The notes under the pieces: model-generated
What the model was told of the DNA's origin: nothing
What the model saw: only the letters and a program-made list of their open reading frames with translations
Databases searched by the model: none
Assembly (NCBI RefSeq): GCF_000374125.1
Contig: NZ_KB893627.1
Location: 62,001-126,000, forward strand
Direction of reading: 5' to 3'
Source of the DNA: Niabella aurantiaca DSM 17617
Lineage (GTDB): Bacteria; Bacteroidota; Bacteroidia; Chitinophagales; Chitinophagaceae
DNA length: 64,000 nucleotides
In this document: positions 1-9,210 of the stretch, piece by piece
Layout: every line of letters starts with the position of its first letter
Numbering within the stretch: the first letter of the stretch is position 1
Position numbers and translations under genes: made by a program

Positions 1-155
1 CGGCCGGGTTTAAGGTGCCTTCCGGTTGCCCCTGGATGATGAACGACAAAATGATGCTTGCTCCCAACTGCCGGTTGGCCACTGTTTTACGTGGGATTTT
101 AGTAACTTTAAGGGCCGGATCTGAGAAAAAATTGGTCTATTTTCCTTACAAAAAC

Positions 156-2102
156 ATGAAAATTGTTCGTCCCTATGGTTTGCTTTTAATAGCAGGGTTG
201 CTGCTTGTATGGGCTGCAGGCCGGGGTGCGTCCTTACCCCAGCCCGGCATGCCGGAAAGCGCTGACACAAGGGCGCTGCTGAACCGGCCGGACAGCAAAG
301 CCAAAGTGGATTCGATCATCGCCTTCGTGGTGCGCCACCGGAAAAGCAACTTCATCGACACCCTGTTCAAGATAGGCTTTGAATTGGTAAAGCGGTTGCC
401 GTATTACGAAGCGGAGCCCCGCCTGCTCGACGCTTACGGCGTTTATAACCGCGATTTTTCGAGGTATGCGCTGGCATTGGCCAATCATAAGGACAGCAGG
501 GAGCTTGCCCGCAAAACAGGAGATGTCAGAACGGAGATCCATGCAACCAATAATATGGGAGTAGTGTACCGGCGGCTGGATGAGAACGGAAAGGCACTGA
601 CTCTTCATATGGAAGCATTGCGGCTTGCAGAAAAAGTAGGCGATGATTACAGTGCCAGTGTTTCACTCAACAGCATCGGTAATATCCACATTGTACTGGG
701 CAATTATGAAGATGCCATTGTGTACTTCAGGAAGAGTTTGCCGATCGCCCAAAAAGCCCATAACCTGCTGGGGATGGCCATGAACTACAATAACATCGGT
801 GAAGCCTATGAGTATATGGGAAAGCTTGATTCTGCGGACCTGTACTATAAACGATCACTGTTCTATAACAAAAAAATAAACAATCATAAAGGACTGGCCA
901 TCTGCTATAACTCTATTGGCAATGTATTGAAAAAACAAAACAAAGTGCATGAGGCGATCTTGTTGTTTGAAAGGGCAAAGCGGATCACCGATACATTGGG
1001 CGATGGATTGTACAGTGCCAATAACTATAATAACCTGGGAACTGCTTACCTGCTGCTGAAGCGGTATGACCAGGCCAAGAGCATGTTTTTCGATGCCCTG
1101 GAGATAGCGCGTAATATTGGCACGATGACGGAGATCAAAGCGGCTTATGAAGGCCTGATGAAAGCGAATGAGCGGACCCGGCATCTGGATTCAGCGTTGT
1201 TCTATAGCAAGCTGTTTAAAAAATACGGCGACAGCATTGTAACGGAGAGCAATAACCGGCATGTGCGGCAAATGGAAGTGATCTACGATACGGAGAAAGA
1301 AAAGGAGCGGATCGCGTTCCTGGAAGCCAACCGGAAAAAAGACAGCATTTTGCGGAAGAATGACCGTGTTTTTTTATTTGGGGCACTGATCCTGTTCCTG
1401 CTGATCCTCACCTCCGGCATCCTGTACTATTTACGGTACCGGCTGCTGGAGCGCAATAAGCGGCTGCGCCAGGAGCTGGAGATCCGCTCCCAGATCGCTT
1501 CGGATCTGCATGACGATATGGGATCTACATTAAGCAGCATCCATATTTTCAGCGAGCTGCTCCGGACCTCGGGCACCAATAAAGAAGAACTGCTTTCCAA
1601 AATAGAGGCGAATGCAAAAGATACGCTTGATGCCCTGGATGATATCATCTGGCTGGTAAAACCTTCTAACGATAAGTTCAGCAATCTGTGCCAGCATATC
1701 CGGGAATATGCCATCCCCATGTTCCAGTCGAAAGGGATCGAATTCGTCATCGACTTTCCCGAGTCTATTTCAGAGATCCCGTTGCCGATGGACACCCGCA
1801 GGAATATCTTTCTTATCGTAAAAGAAACTGTAAACAACCTGGTCAAGTATTCCCGGTGTACGGAGGCGTCTATTGTGGCCAGGGATGAAGATGCGGCGAT
1901 CTTTTTTGCCGTAAAGGATAACGGGATCGGATTCGACGCGGACAAATCCACTGATCGCAACGGCGTAAAGAATATAAGATCCCGGGCGCAAAAGATCAAT
2001 GCCCGGATCAAGATCACCACGGCCTGTGGCGAAGGAACGCTTGTGGAGTTCTGGGTAACCAAGGATAAACCGGTTTACGCGGATATGAGCAATCAGAAAT
2101 GA
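156..2102 (+). CDS. TPR-containing sensor histidine kinase
   Basis: Membrane sensor kinase of 648 residues. The frame is open from position 15, but the start is placed at the ATG at 156 because it opens a hydrophobic export/anchor segment (MKIVRPYGLLLIAGLLL). TPR-like repeats with alternating NNxG and A-x-x-x-F/Y patterns fill roughly residues 90-340, followed by a short coiled stretch, a membrane helix near 403-425 and a HisKA_3/LytS-like dimerisation motif SDLHDDMGSTLS with the phospho-accepting His at about 452. The HATPase domain follows (ETVNNLVKYS as N-box, NGIGFD as G-box). The TPR part is expected to be periplasmic and the kinase cytoplasmic. No response regulator is adjacent inside the window; a partner could lie upstream of position 1. 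The signal sensed is unknown. Confidence 0.88.
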   Translation: MKIVRPYGLLLIAGLLLVWAAGRGASLPQPGMPESADTRALLNRPDSKAKVDSIIAFVVRHRKSNFIDTLFKIGFELVKRLPYYEAEPRLLDAYGVYNRDFSRYALALANHKDSRELARKTGDVRTEIHATNNMGVVYRRLDENGKALTLHMEALRLAEKVGDDYSASVSLNSIGNIHIVLGNYEDAIVYFRKSLPIAQKAHNLLGMAMNYNNIGEAYEYMGKLDSADLYYKRSLFYNKKINNHKGLAICYNSIGNVLKKQNKVHEAILLFERAKRITDTLGDGLYSANNYNNLGTAYLLLKRYDQAKSMFFDALEIARNIGTMTEIKAAYEGLMKANERTRHLDSALFYSKLFKKYGDSIVTESNNRHVRQMEVIYDTEKEKERIAFLEANRKKDSILRKNDRVFLFGALILFLLILTSGILYYLRYRLLERNKRLRQELEIRSQIASDLHDDMGSTLSSIHIFSELLRTSGTNKEELLSKIEANAKDTLDALDDIIWLVKPSNDKFSNLCQHIREYAIPMFQSKGIEFVIDFPESISEIPLPMDTRRNIFLIVKETVNNLVKYSRCTEASIVARDEDAAIFFAVKDNGIGFDADKSTDRNGVKNIRSRAQKINARIKITTACGEGTLVEFWVTKDKPVYADMSNQK

Positions 2103-2130
2103 ACGGTATCTTTATTCAAATGAGCTTTAT

Positions 2131-4245
2131 ATGAAGGAACTTTTTTGTTTTCTATTTGTATTACTGACGATGAGAACCATGGCGCAGCTTCAATATCCCG
2201 TTACACAGAAGGAGACGGTTACAGACGACTATTTCGGAACCAAAGTAGCAGACCCGTACCGCTGGCTGGAAGATGACAACAGCGCGGAAACCAACGCATG
2301 GGTGCAGGCGCAGAACAAGCTAACCGATGCGTATCTTTCCACGATCCCTTACCGTACACAAATAAAGAGCAAGCTAGAGTCTTTATGGAATTACCCCAGG
2401 TCCGGGGCTCCCTTCAAAAAAGGCGATTACTATTATTTTTATAAGAACGACGGGCTGCAGAACCAGGCCGTCCTGTACCGGACAAATGAGCTCACCGTTG
2501 CTCCCGAGGTGTTTATTGATCCCAACACCTTAAGCAGCGAAGGCATTGCCGCGCTCAGTGGCCTGTCTTTTACAAAAGACGGCAAGCTTTGTGCCTATGC
2601 GGTATCAAAGGCCGGGAGCGACTGGAGCGAGATCTTTGTGATGAATACGGAAACAAAGACGCTGCTTACCGATAAGATCAACTGGACAAAGTTTGGAGGA
2701 GCTGCATGGAAAGGGAATGAGGGCTTTTATTACAGTGCATATGAGGCACCGGACGAACAATCAAAGCTGAGTAAAAAAAATGAATTTCAGAAGGTATTCT
2801 ATCACAAGCTGGGTACTTCACAAAAAGAGGATGTCATCATTTACCAGGATAAAGAACATCCCCTCCGGTATTTTGGTGCCGGGCTTACAGAAGACCAGCG
2901 CTTCCTGGTCCTTAATGTGACCGAAGGCACCAGCGGCAGCGAGATCTGGTACCGGGACCTCAGGAACCCGGCCCAGCAGGATTTTGCCTTGCTCGTAAAG
3001 GGGTTTGATACGGAGTCGTCCGTTATAGAAAATAACGGCGGTCTGCTCTTGCTGCACACCAATTATCAGGCGCCCAACTACCGGGTGGTGGCGGTTGATC
3101 CCAAAAATCCCGCGAGGGAAAACTGGAAGACCCTGATCCCCGAGCAAAAGGAAGCGCTGCAGGGCGTGGGTACTGCCGGGGGCTATCTTTTTGCGAGCTA
3201 TCTGAAAGATGCAGCGTCGAAGATTGTGCAATATGATTTTAACGGCCGGAAGATCCGGGATATTGAATTGCCGGGGATCGGCACTGCGGGCGGCTTCGGG
3301 GCTGAGAAAGAAGATAAGGACTTTTTTTACACGTATACTTCTTTTGCCACGCCGCCGGCCATTTATCAATACAACATCGCTGCAGGAACTTCTGCCTTGT
3401 ATCAGAAAACAGCATTGCGTTTAAAAACTGATAACCTCGTAACGGAGCAGGTGTTCTTTAAAAGCAAAGACGGGCAACGGGTTCCGATGTTCCTGACCTA
3501 TAAGAAGGGGTTGAAAAAAGACGGGAACAATCCTGTATTGCTATATGGTTATGGCGGGTTTAATATTCCGATGACGCCCGGCTTTAGCGTCAGCAATGCG
3601 TTCTTTGTGGAACAGGGCGGCATCTATGCCGTGGTGAACCTGAGAGGGGGCAGCGAATACGGGGAGGCCTGGCATAAGGCCGGAATGCTGCTGAACAAGC
3701 AAAATGTATTTGATGATTTTATCAGCGCTGCGGAATACCTGATCGAAAAAAAATATACCAACAAAAACAAAACGGCAATACGGGGCGGCAGCAATGGCGG
3801 ATTGCTGGTGGGTGCGGTAATGACCCAGCGTCCGGACCTGTTTCAGGTAGCCATTCCCCAGGTTGGGGTGCTGGATATGCTGCGTTACCAGAAGTTTACG
3901 GTAGGGTGGGGATGGACGGTTGAGTATGGCAGCGCCGATTCGGCCGCTTATTTTCCGTACCTGTACAAATATTCGCCCTATCATAACCTGAAAAAAGGGA
4001 CCAGCTACCCGGCTACGCTGATAACCACCGGTGATCATGATGATCGCGTAGTGCCGGCACATTCCTTTAAATTTGCAGCACGCTTGCAGGAATATCATCG
4101 GGGTACGAACCCGGTATTGATCCGTATTGAAACCAATGCAGGACATGGGGCAGGGAAACCCACGGGTAAGATCATCGAAGAGGCCGCAGATATATGGGCC
4201 TTTACCATGTACCACCTGGGAATGCAGTTTAAGGAGCAGCAGTAA
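2131..4245 (+). CDS. prolyl oligopeptidase family serine peptidase (S9A)
   Basis: Secreted prolyl endopeptidase of 704 residues, which cleaves short peptides after proline. The N-terminus is a signal peptide (MKELFCFLFVLL to AQ). It is followed by the S9A N-terminal motif DPYRWLED, a seven-bladed propeller region to about residue 430, and the alpha/beta-hydrolase domain. The nucleophile lies in GGSNGG (Ser about 554), the acid in GDHDDRV and the base in NAGHGAGK, so the triad is complete. Length is normal for the family. It starts 28 bp after the sensor kinase on the same strand, but they need not share a function. The ATG at 2131 directly opens the signal peptide. Confidence 0.95.
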   Translation: MKELFCFLFVLLTMRTMAQLQYPVTQKETVTDDYFGTKVADPYRWLEDDNSAETNAWVQAQNKLTDAYLSTIPYRTQIKSKLESLWNYPRSGAPFKKGDYYYFYKNDGLQNQAVLYRTNELTVAPEVFIDPNTLSSEGIAALSGLSFTKDGKLCAYAVSKAGSDWSEIFVMNTETKTLLTDKINWTKFGGAAWKGNEGFYYSAYEAPDEQSKLSKKNEFQKVFYHKLGTSQKEDVIIYQDKEHPLRYFGAGLTEDQRFLVLNVTEGTSGSEIWYRDLRNPAQQDFALLVKGFDTESSVIENNGGLLLLHTNYQAPNYRVVAVDPKNPARENWKTLIPEQKEALQGVGTAGGYLFASYLKDAASKIVQYDFNGRKIRDIELPGIGTAGGFGAEKEDKDFFYTYTSFATPPAIYQYNIAAGTSALYQKTALRLKTDNLVTEQVFFKSKDGQRVPMFLTYKKGLKKDGNNPVLLYGYGGFNIPMTPGFSVSNAFFVEQGGIYAVVNLRGGSEYGEAWHKAGMLLNKQNVFDDFISAAEYLIEKKYTNKNKTAIRGGSNGGLLVGAVMTQRPDLFQVAIPQVGVLDMLRYQKFTVGWGWTVEYGSADSAAYFPYLYKYSPYHNLKKGTSYPATLITTGDHDDRVVPAHSFKFAARLQEYHRGTNPVLIRIETNAGHGAGKPTGKIIEEAADIWAFTMYHLGMQFKEQQ

Positions 4246-4264
4246 GGCGCCGGCGGTGCTTTTT
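4246..4264 (+). terminator. weak candidate terminator after the prolyl oligopeptidase gene
   Basis: GGCGCC and GGTGCT can pair (with G-T wobbles) across a 3-nt loop and run into four to five T. It sits immediately after the stop codon. The stem is short, so this is a weak call. Confidence 0.35.
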
Positions 4265-4337
4265 GTATCGTACTGCGTCTGCTTTTGCCGGCAGGCGGGT
4301 TATGGGGCACGGGTATTTTAAAAACGAAAAATAAATA

Positions 4338-5591
4338 ATGGAGCAAACAAAAAAACCACTGATGCACGAGGATTGGGCTGTTGTAGTAATGGGAGGCCTT
4401 ATCATTCTTCTTGCCCTTTCGGGGCTGGTAATCCCCGTTCCGGTCTATTCATGGAAGGACGGTACGGATCTTGCGACAACGGTTTTCTCTTCATCCAATC
4501 TCGCGGATATCGGAAAGCAACTGCTCATCGTATTCCCCGTAGCCGTCCTGGCGGCATTGTTGACCGGGAAGCCGGTGAAAAGCACGATCCCCATATTTGG
4601 GCTGATCTTTGTCATTACCCAGGTAGCCCTTGTGCTGGCTGGAAACCGGATGATGAATGATCTGAACCTGGAAGCGGTGATCTTCAGCCTTGCTCTTGGA
4701 TTGATCATCGGAAATTTTTTCAGATTGCCCGGGTGGGTCCGTGAAGTGCTGAATGCAGAACTGTATGTAAAGATCGGCCTGGTATTGCTGGGATGCGCTG
4801 TTCTTTTTTCAAACATCATGAAAGCCGGCGGACTGGGACTTATACAGGCGCTTGTTGTGGTTTTATCGGTCTGGTATTTCGCATTCTGGCTCTGCCGTAA
4901 ACTCAAAGTGGATGACGATCTGACGATGATGATCTCCAGCGCCGTATCCATTTGCGGTGTGTCGGCAGCCATTGCTACTTCCGGTGCGATCAAGGGGGAT
5001 TCTAAAAAATTGTCCTATGTGATCTCCATGGTACTGGTTACGGCCGTACCGATGATGATCTTTATGCCTGTCATCGCCAATTATTTTCATTTTCCTGAAC
5101 GTGTAACGGGGGCCTGGCTGGGTGGCAGCATCGATACTTCCGGTGCTGTAGTGGCTTCGGGCTCATTGGTGGGGGAGGAAGCACTCAAGATCAGCACCAT
5201 TGTGAAGTTTTCGCAGAATGTATTGCTGGGCATCGCCGCATTTGCCATCTCTGTATATTGGACCTATACCAAAAGCACCACTACCGGAACGCATGAAAAG
5301 CCAACATTGCGCGTGATCTGGCAGCGGTTCCCAAAGTTTATACTGGGGTTCATAGGAGCTTCGCTGTTATTTTCATTCTTGGTGACCCCGGAAGTAACCG
5401 CTTCTGTAAAGAGTGGGCTGAAGAGTATCCAGGGGCTTTGGTTTGGACTGGCGTTTACCAGTATCGGCCTGGAAACAAGGTTTGCCGACCTGTTTAAAAA
5501 TAACAGCCGCAAACCGCTGTGGGCATTTTTAATAGCCCAGTCGTTCAATGTGATCCTCACGCTGATCATTGCATTCATACTTTTCGGATAA
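4338..5591 (+). CDS. YeiH-family putative sulfate exporter
   Basis: Polytopic inner-membrane protein of 417 residues. About ten hydrophobic segments can be seen, together with family-typical stretches such as VREVLNAELYVKIGLVLLG, SAVSICGVSAAIATSGAI and GGSIDTSGAVVASG. These match the YeiH/YadS-like UPF0324 family usually annotated as putative sulfate exporters; the substrate is not experimentally secure for the family. Length is somewhat above the 330-350 residues common for bacterial YeiH, with extra sequence at the N-terminus and between helices. It stands as a single gene between the peptidase and a non-coding stretch. An A-rich leader (AAAACGAAAAATAAATA) precedes the ATG and there is no Shine-Dalgarno box. 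Confidence 0.85.
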   Translation: MEQTKKPLMHEDWAVVVMGGLIILLALSGLVIPVPVYSWKDGTDLATTVFSSSNLADIGKQLLIVFPVAVLAALLTGKPVKSTIPIFGLIFVITQVALVLAGNRMMNDLNLEAVIFSLALGLIIGNFFRLPGWVREVLNAELYVKIGLVLLGCAVLFSNIMKAGGLGLIQALVVVLSVWYFAFWLCRKLKVDDDLTMMISSAVSICGVSAAIATSGAIKGDSKKLSYVISMVLVTAVPMMIFMPVIANYFHFPERVTGAWLGGSIDTSGAVVASGSLVGEEALKISTIVKFSQNVLLGIAAFAISVYWTYTKSTTTGTHEKPTLRVIWQRFPKFILGFIGASLLFSFLVTPEVTASVKSGLKSIQGLWFGLAFTSIGLETRFADLFKNNSRKPLWAFLIAQSFNVILTLIIAFILFG

Positions 5592-5974
5592 GTGCGGCGG
5601 ATCCGGCGGCGTTTCAGATGATAGCTCCGGTGCAGGGGCATGAATTTGCGGTAACCCCTTTTAGAGCTGCAGGGTCAGTTTTAAACGGCCCCCAAGCCCG
5701 GTCTGAATGATTTCCATCAGGGTAGAGAGCCGGATATCGCCGGCATTATAGTTAAGTTGACTGGTTAGACAACATTTTGCAAATTTTATTTTCATAACAT
5801 GGCCAACGGCTCCTGTATTTGTTTCAGTTCTTCCGTTTTAAACGGGGGCTGTTTTTGCCTGCCCGGCGGCATTGAGATGGCGGGATGATCTGGCAGGTAC
5901 GCATTGCACCGGTCGCTGCGTTCTGTCGATAAGAGCGTGTGGCCTGCCTTGCCGTTTTTGTACCAGGGGGCTGC
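5592..5974. other. non-coding gap between convergent genes
   Basis: About 380 bp between the YeiH gene and the secG terminator. Short open frames exist on both strands but none has a recognisable product or start context. No RNA gene, repeat or promoter box was seen. Confidence 0.5.
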
Positions 5975-6004
5975 AAAAAAAATCCCGGCGATCATTGCCG
6001 GGAT
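5975..6004 (-). terminator. rho-independent terminator of the secG operon
   Basis: Read on the minus strand, an 8-bp perfect stem ATCCCGGC/GCCGGGAT with a 7-nt loop is followed by eight T. It lies 30 bp beyond the secG stop codon and closes the sigma-54 activator-lptE-secG operon. Confidence 0.9.
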
Positions 6005-6033
6005 GGAAATATGGTTGGAGACTGTATGTTCTT

Positions 6034-6423
6034 TTATTTTCCTGAATCCGGTTTTGCCGGTTGAGGGGCTGTTTGGGTGGCAGGCTGCTGCACACCGTTG
6101 TTAAACGGAATGGCAGGGGCCTGGGGTTGTGCCTGCTGTACAGGCTGGGTGCTTATATCCTGTAACCGTCCGTTTGTTGCGGCGCCTACTTTGGAACCGG
6201 AAACAAAGAACGTTGAGAACAAACACAATACAGCGATCACAGCAGCGAAGATCCAGGTGCCTTTTTCCAGCACGTCTTTGGTTTGCTTCACTCCCATAAA
6301 CTGGCTGCTCACGCCTCCAAAAGTACCGGTCAGGCCGCCTCCTTTGGGGTTTTGGATCAGGATGATAAAACTTAAAATAGCACAAACCAATATGATCAAT
6401 ATTACAAATAGCGTTGTTAACAT
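6034..6423 (-). CDS. secG: preprotein translocase subunit SecG
   Basis: Small accessory subunit of the SecYEG channel in the inner membrane. It has 129 residues with two membrane helices: residues 1-22, and about 57-75 (WIFAAVIAVLCLFSTFFV). Between them lies the family motif QNPKGGGLTGTFGG. The C-terminal 45 residues are a Pro/Gln/Ala-rich tail, common in Bacteroidota SecG and absent from the E. coli protein. It is the last gene of a minus-strand operon, three bases after the upstream hypothetical gene, and is followed by a strong terminator. Confidence 0.95.
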   Translation of the reverse strand: MLTTLFVILIILVCAILSFIILIQNPKGGGLTGTFGGVSSQFMGVKQTKDVLEKGTWIFAAVIAVLCLFSTFFVSGSKVGAATNGRLQDISTQPVQQAQPQAPAIPFNNGVQQPATQTAPQPAKPDSGK

Positions 6424-6426
6424 GAA

Positions 6427-7182
6427 TTATTTCTTTAGATGTTCAATTTTCGCTGCAAAATAAGCTCTTTTAGAGGGATTTAGCAAACTTAATTTTTGAT
6501 AGATCTCAATGGCTTTTACTTTATTCCCCTGTTTGGCCCAAACTTCGGCCATCGCAGCGGTTTCTTCGTTTTCCCCGTTTAGCGATTTTGCCGCCATTTT
6601 TTCGATAACTGCTTCATTTGTAGCGCTGATCCGGATCCCTGAAGTTGCATCCGGAAGCCGGCGCATTTCCCGGAGCCAGGATGTAAAGCTTTTTAACTGG
6701 CTTCCAAAATGATCGGCGGAGCCGCTTTCATCGGCCAGTTTAATGCCCTGGGATGCAAAGTAGTCCACCGTATAATAGGGGGTAAACAGCATGCCGGCTT
6801 TTGCCGCATCCAAAGGCTCCAGTTTCAGACCCGGTATGACAGGAAGCGCTGCTGCATCACCGGTCCCTGCTGCTTCATCAGCCTCCCGCACGGGAGCATT
6901 GTTTTCTGCAGCAATAACAACAGGCGGCTGCCCTGCTGCCGGTTTGTATCCTGCAAAGAACTGGTATTGCAGCAACAAGGGGTCTTTAAAATAAAGCAGG
7001 GTCTTTTGCCATTGGTCTGCAAACCCATCGTCCTGCGCTTCCTTCAGGCGTGCCGCCAGCAGCAGCTGAAGGGCCGGGGCATAAGGGTATCGCTGCACCA
7101 TCTGTTGCAGGTCAGCAACCGGCATCGGGTGGTGGTGCTCGGGAAACGCAGCAAAGGCAATCGAATGGATAAAATGATTCAT
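6427..7182 (-). CDS. hypothetical protein with TPR-like C-terminus
   Basis: A 251-residue soluble protein of unknown function. There is no signal peptide or membrane segment. The N-terminal 100 residues include the pattern LQQMVQRYPYAPALQLLLAARL, and the C-terminal 50 residues (AEVWAKQGNKVKAIEIYQKL to YFAAKIEHL) look like one and a half tetratricopeptide repeats. It lies 3 bp from lptE and 3 bp from secG, so it is certainly co-transcribed with them. A role at the envelope or in protein complex assembly is only a guess from that context. The middle (residues 85-120) is Ala/Pro-rich and probably disordered. Confidence 0.8.
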   Translation of the reverse strand: MNHFIHSIAFAAFPEHHHPMPVADLQQMVQRYPYAPALQLLLAARLKEAQDDGFADQWQKTLLYFKDPLLLQYQFFAGYKPAAGQPPVVIAAENNAPVREADEAAGTGDAAALPVIPGLKLEPLDAAKAGMLFTPYYTVDYFASQGIKLADESGSADHFGSQLKSFTSWLREMRRLPDATSGIRISATNEAVIEKMAAKSLNGENEETAAMAEVWAKQGNKVKAIEIYQKLSLLNPSKRAYFAAKIEHLKK

Positions 7183-7185
7183 AGT

Positions 7186-7716
7186 TTACCAGTTGGAAAA
7201 TATCCGGTTAAAAATATCATCGGAAAGACTTCTCAGCATTTCCGTTTTCAGTCCCTGCTCCGCCTGCTGAAGGGCCAGCGTTCCATCGTAGTCAAAACTG
7301 CGGGTTACATCGTACTTGTTTATTTTTTGTGAATGATTGTCCCGTACATCTATGTGCACACCCACGTTCAGGCGGTTGGTATTGGCCCGCTGGTTGGAGA
7401 TACCGGAGGTGGAGAAGGAATAGGACGTAATGGTACAGTTGATATCCCAATCCGCGTCATCGCTGTTGTTTGTCTGCCTCAGGCGGGTCTGGCTGGTTAT
7501 TTTCCGTTTCAGGCTCTCCGTCAGCTCGGGCGCCAGCTGCGGGTTTACATAGGAGGCCTTATTCTGAATGATGCCTACGCGTACTACTTTAATGGTATCC
7601 GGTATGCTTACATCTTTGAACTTATAAATGCCGCAACCGCTTTGGGCAAATGCCAGCACCAGTACTGCCAATACTGCCAGCACTGCAAAAAAGGTCTTAT
7701 AATTCTTCAATGTCAT
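7186..7716 (-). CDS. lptE: LptE-family LPS assembly lipoprotein
   Basis: Outer-membrane lipoprotein of 176 residues expected to plug the LptD barrel for LPS insertion. The N-terminus has a long hydrophobic signal ending in a lipobox (AQSGC, Cys about 28) followed by GIYKF. The compact body contains alternating strands and the TESLKRKITSQTRL stretch seen in Bacteroidota LptE. Its start codon lies 20 bp inside the 3' end of the upstream sigma-54 activator gene, so translation is probably coupled. The gene order activator, lptE, hypothetical, secG supports the assignment. Confidence 0.85.
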   Translation of the reverse strand: MTLKNYKTFFAVLAVLAVLVLAFAQSGCGIYKFKDVSIPDTIKVVRVGIIQNKASYVNPQLAPELTESLKRKITSQTRLRQTNNSDDADWDINCTITSYSFSTSGISNQRANTNRLNVGVHIDVRDNHSQKINKYDVTRSFDYDGTLALQQAEQGLKTEMLRSLSDDIFNRIFSNW

Positions 7717-8953
7717 ATTCTTTTAGTTTTCTGTAAAGCGTACGTTCGCTGATCCCCAGGTCCAGGGATGCATCTTTTCTTTTTCCTTTGTGTTTTTTCA
7801 GGGCTTTGATGATCAGCTCTTTTTCCTTTTCCATGATGTTAAGACTTTCGTCTACTTCCTCGTGCTCGTCAATCGAATTGTCTACGATCACCGGAGCTGA
7901 TGACGGCGGCATGGAGAGCTGCACCGGTTGATAGGTGGCGGCAGGGGCCGGCAGGTATCCGGAGTCGTGCCCGTTGCTGAGATCTTTCAGCTCATTGATC
8001 AGGGAAGGGTTCTGGGCGGCAACGGACGGGTTCTGCAGTACTTCGAGGAACATCCGTTTGAGTTCATTGACATCTTTTTTCATATCGAAAAAGAGTTTGT
8101 AAAGGATCTCCCGTTCGTTTTGAAATTCGTTTTGATGCTGTGCGGTGGATACGGCCGGCAGGCGGTTGTTGGAATAGGGCTGCAGGTAGCGGCCGAGCGC
8201 TTTGGCCGAGATCTGCTTGTTCTCCGACAGTACCGATATCTGCTCCGCAATATTTTTTAATTCCCGGATATTGCCGGGCCAGGGGTATTCCAGCAGCAGG
8301 TTTTTGGCGTCTTCGTCCAGCTGCACCGACTGCGTTTTATATTTATCTGCAAAGTCCGCGGCAAATTTCCGGAAGAGCAGAACGATGTCTTCTCTCCGGC
8401 CGGACAGCGAGGGCACTCTTATGGGAACGGTGCTTAGCCGGTAGTAAAGGTCTTCCCTGAACTTATTTTGTTCTACCAGTTTGAGCAGGTCTTTATTGGT
8501 TGCAGCGATCACCCGCACATCTGTTTTCTGCACTTTACTGGAGCCTACACGGATATATTCCCCTGCTTCCAAAACCCGCAAAAGCCGGGCCTGGGTACCC
8601 AGGGGCATTTCCCCGATCTCGTCCAGGAAAATGGTGCCGCCGTTCACCGTTTCAAAATAACCTTTGCGCGCATCTACGGCCCCCGTAAAGGAGCCCTTTT
8701 CATGGCCAAAGAGTTCGGAATCGATCGTACCCTCCGGGATGGCACCACAGTTGACGGCGATGAAAGGATTGTGTTTTCTTGAGGAGAGCGAATGGATGAT
8801 GGAGGAGAAGGCTTCCTTACCTACTCCGCTGTCACCAATGATCAGCACGGTAAGATCCGTGTTGGCCACCTGGACCGCTACCTGCAGCGCATAGTTCAGC
8901 TCCGGTGAGTTGCCGATGATGTTAAAGCGGTTCTTTATTGATTGTAAATCCAA
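7697..8953 (-). CDS. sigma-54-dependent AAA+ transcriptional activator
   Basis: Bacterial enhancer-binding protein of 418 residues that remodels sigma-54 RNA polymerase by ATP hydrolysis. It starts directly with the AAA+ domain: Walker A GDSGVGK (40-46), the sigma-54 contact loop GSFTGA (87-92; Ser replaces the usual Ala), Walker B TIFLDEIG (107-114), and the sensor region NIRELKN. A 100-residue linker leads to a C-terminal Fis-type helix-turn-helix (LGISERTLYRKLKEYDI). There is no N-terminal receiver, GAF or PAS domain, so activity must be controlled by another protein or constitutively. It heads the operon with lptE and secG, overlapping lptE by 20 bp. Confidence 0.93.
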   Translation of the reverse strand: MDLQSIKNRFNIIGNSPELNYALQVAVQVANTDLTVLIIGDSGVGKEAFSSIIHSLSSRKHNPFIAVNCGAIPEGTIDSELFGHEKGSFTGAVDARKGYFETVNGGTIFLDEIGEMPLGTQARLLRVLEAGEYIRVGSSKVQKTDVRVIAATNKDLLKLVEQNKFREDLYYRLSTVPIRVPSLSGRREDIVLLFRKFAADFADKYKTQSVQLDEDAKNLLLEYPWPGNIRELKNIAEQISVLSENKQISAKALGRYLQPYSNNRLPAVSTAQHQNEFQNEREILYKLFFDMKKDVNELKRMFLEVLQNPSVAAQNPSLINELKDLSNGHDSGYLPAPAATYQPVQLSMPPSSAPVIVDNSIDEHEEVDESLNIMEKEKELIIKALKKHKGKRKDASLDLGISERTLYRKLKEYDIEEL

Positions 8954-8975
8954 GATTTTAGAAATTTAATAAAAG

Positions 8976-9118
8976 TTATTTATCGTAATAATAGCCAATG
9001 GCCTGAATGATCTCAACAGTAACGGTCGCTTCCCTGACCTCATATATCTCTGTCGCCTTTTTTTCAAATGTTCGATGTCGGCGATGGCGTCTTCTGTAAA
9101 ACCTAAATTGTAACCCAT
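8976..9118 (-). pseudogene. RelE/ParE-type toxin remnant with internal deletion and frameshift
   Basis: The frame starting at the ATG at 9118 reads MGYNLGFTEDAIADIEHLKK, typical of the first strand and helix of RelE/ParE/YoeB toxins. It then runs into unrelated residues and stops. A second frame resumes near position 9057 with ATEIYEVREATVTVEIIQ and ends AIGYYYDK-stop at 8976, the usual toxin C-terminus. The central 35-45 residues that normally lie between these parts are missing and the two halves are out of frame. The remnant sits between the sigma-54 activator and miaB. About 20 bp upstream, a frame ending in EELVARGIIRI could be the tail of an equally decayed antitoxin, but this is uncertain. 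Confidence 0.7.
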
Positions 9119-9210
9119 ATTCCCCAAAGATCTTTTAAATCCTTATGATACCTCTTGCTACCAGTTCCTCCTTCCGGCCTGTTATTTCCCGTGCCCTGTT
9201 TGATCCCTGT

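Noticed and set aside
8976-9118. An intact 50-residue gene from the ATG at 9118
   Set aside because: Only the first 20 residues match a known toxin; the rest is out of frame relative to the conserved C-terminus, so a pseudogene fits better.
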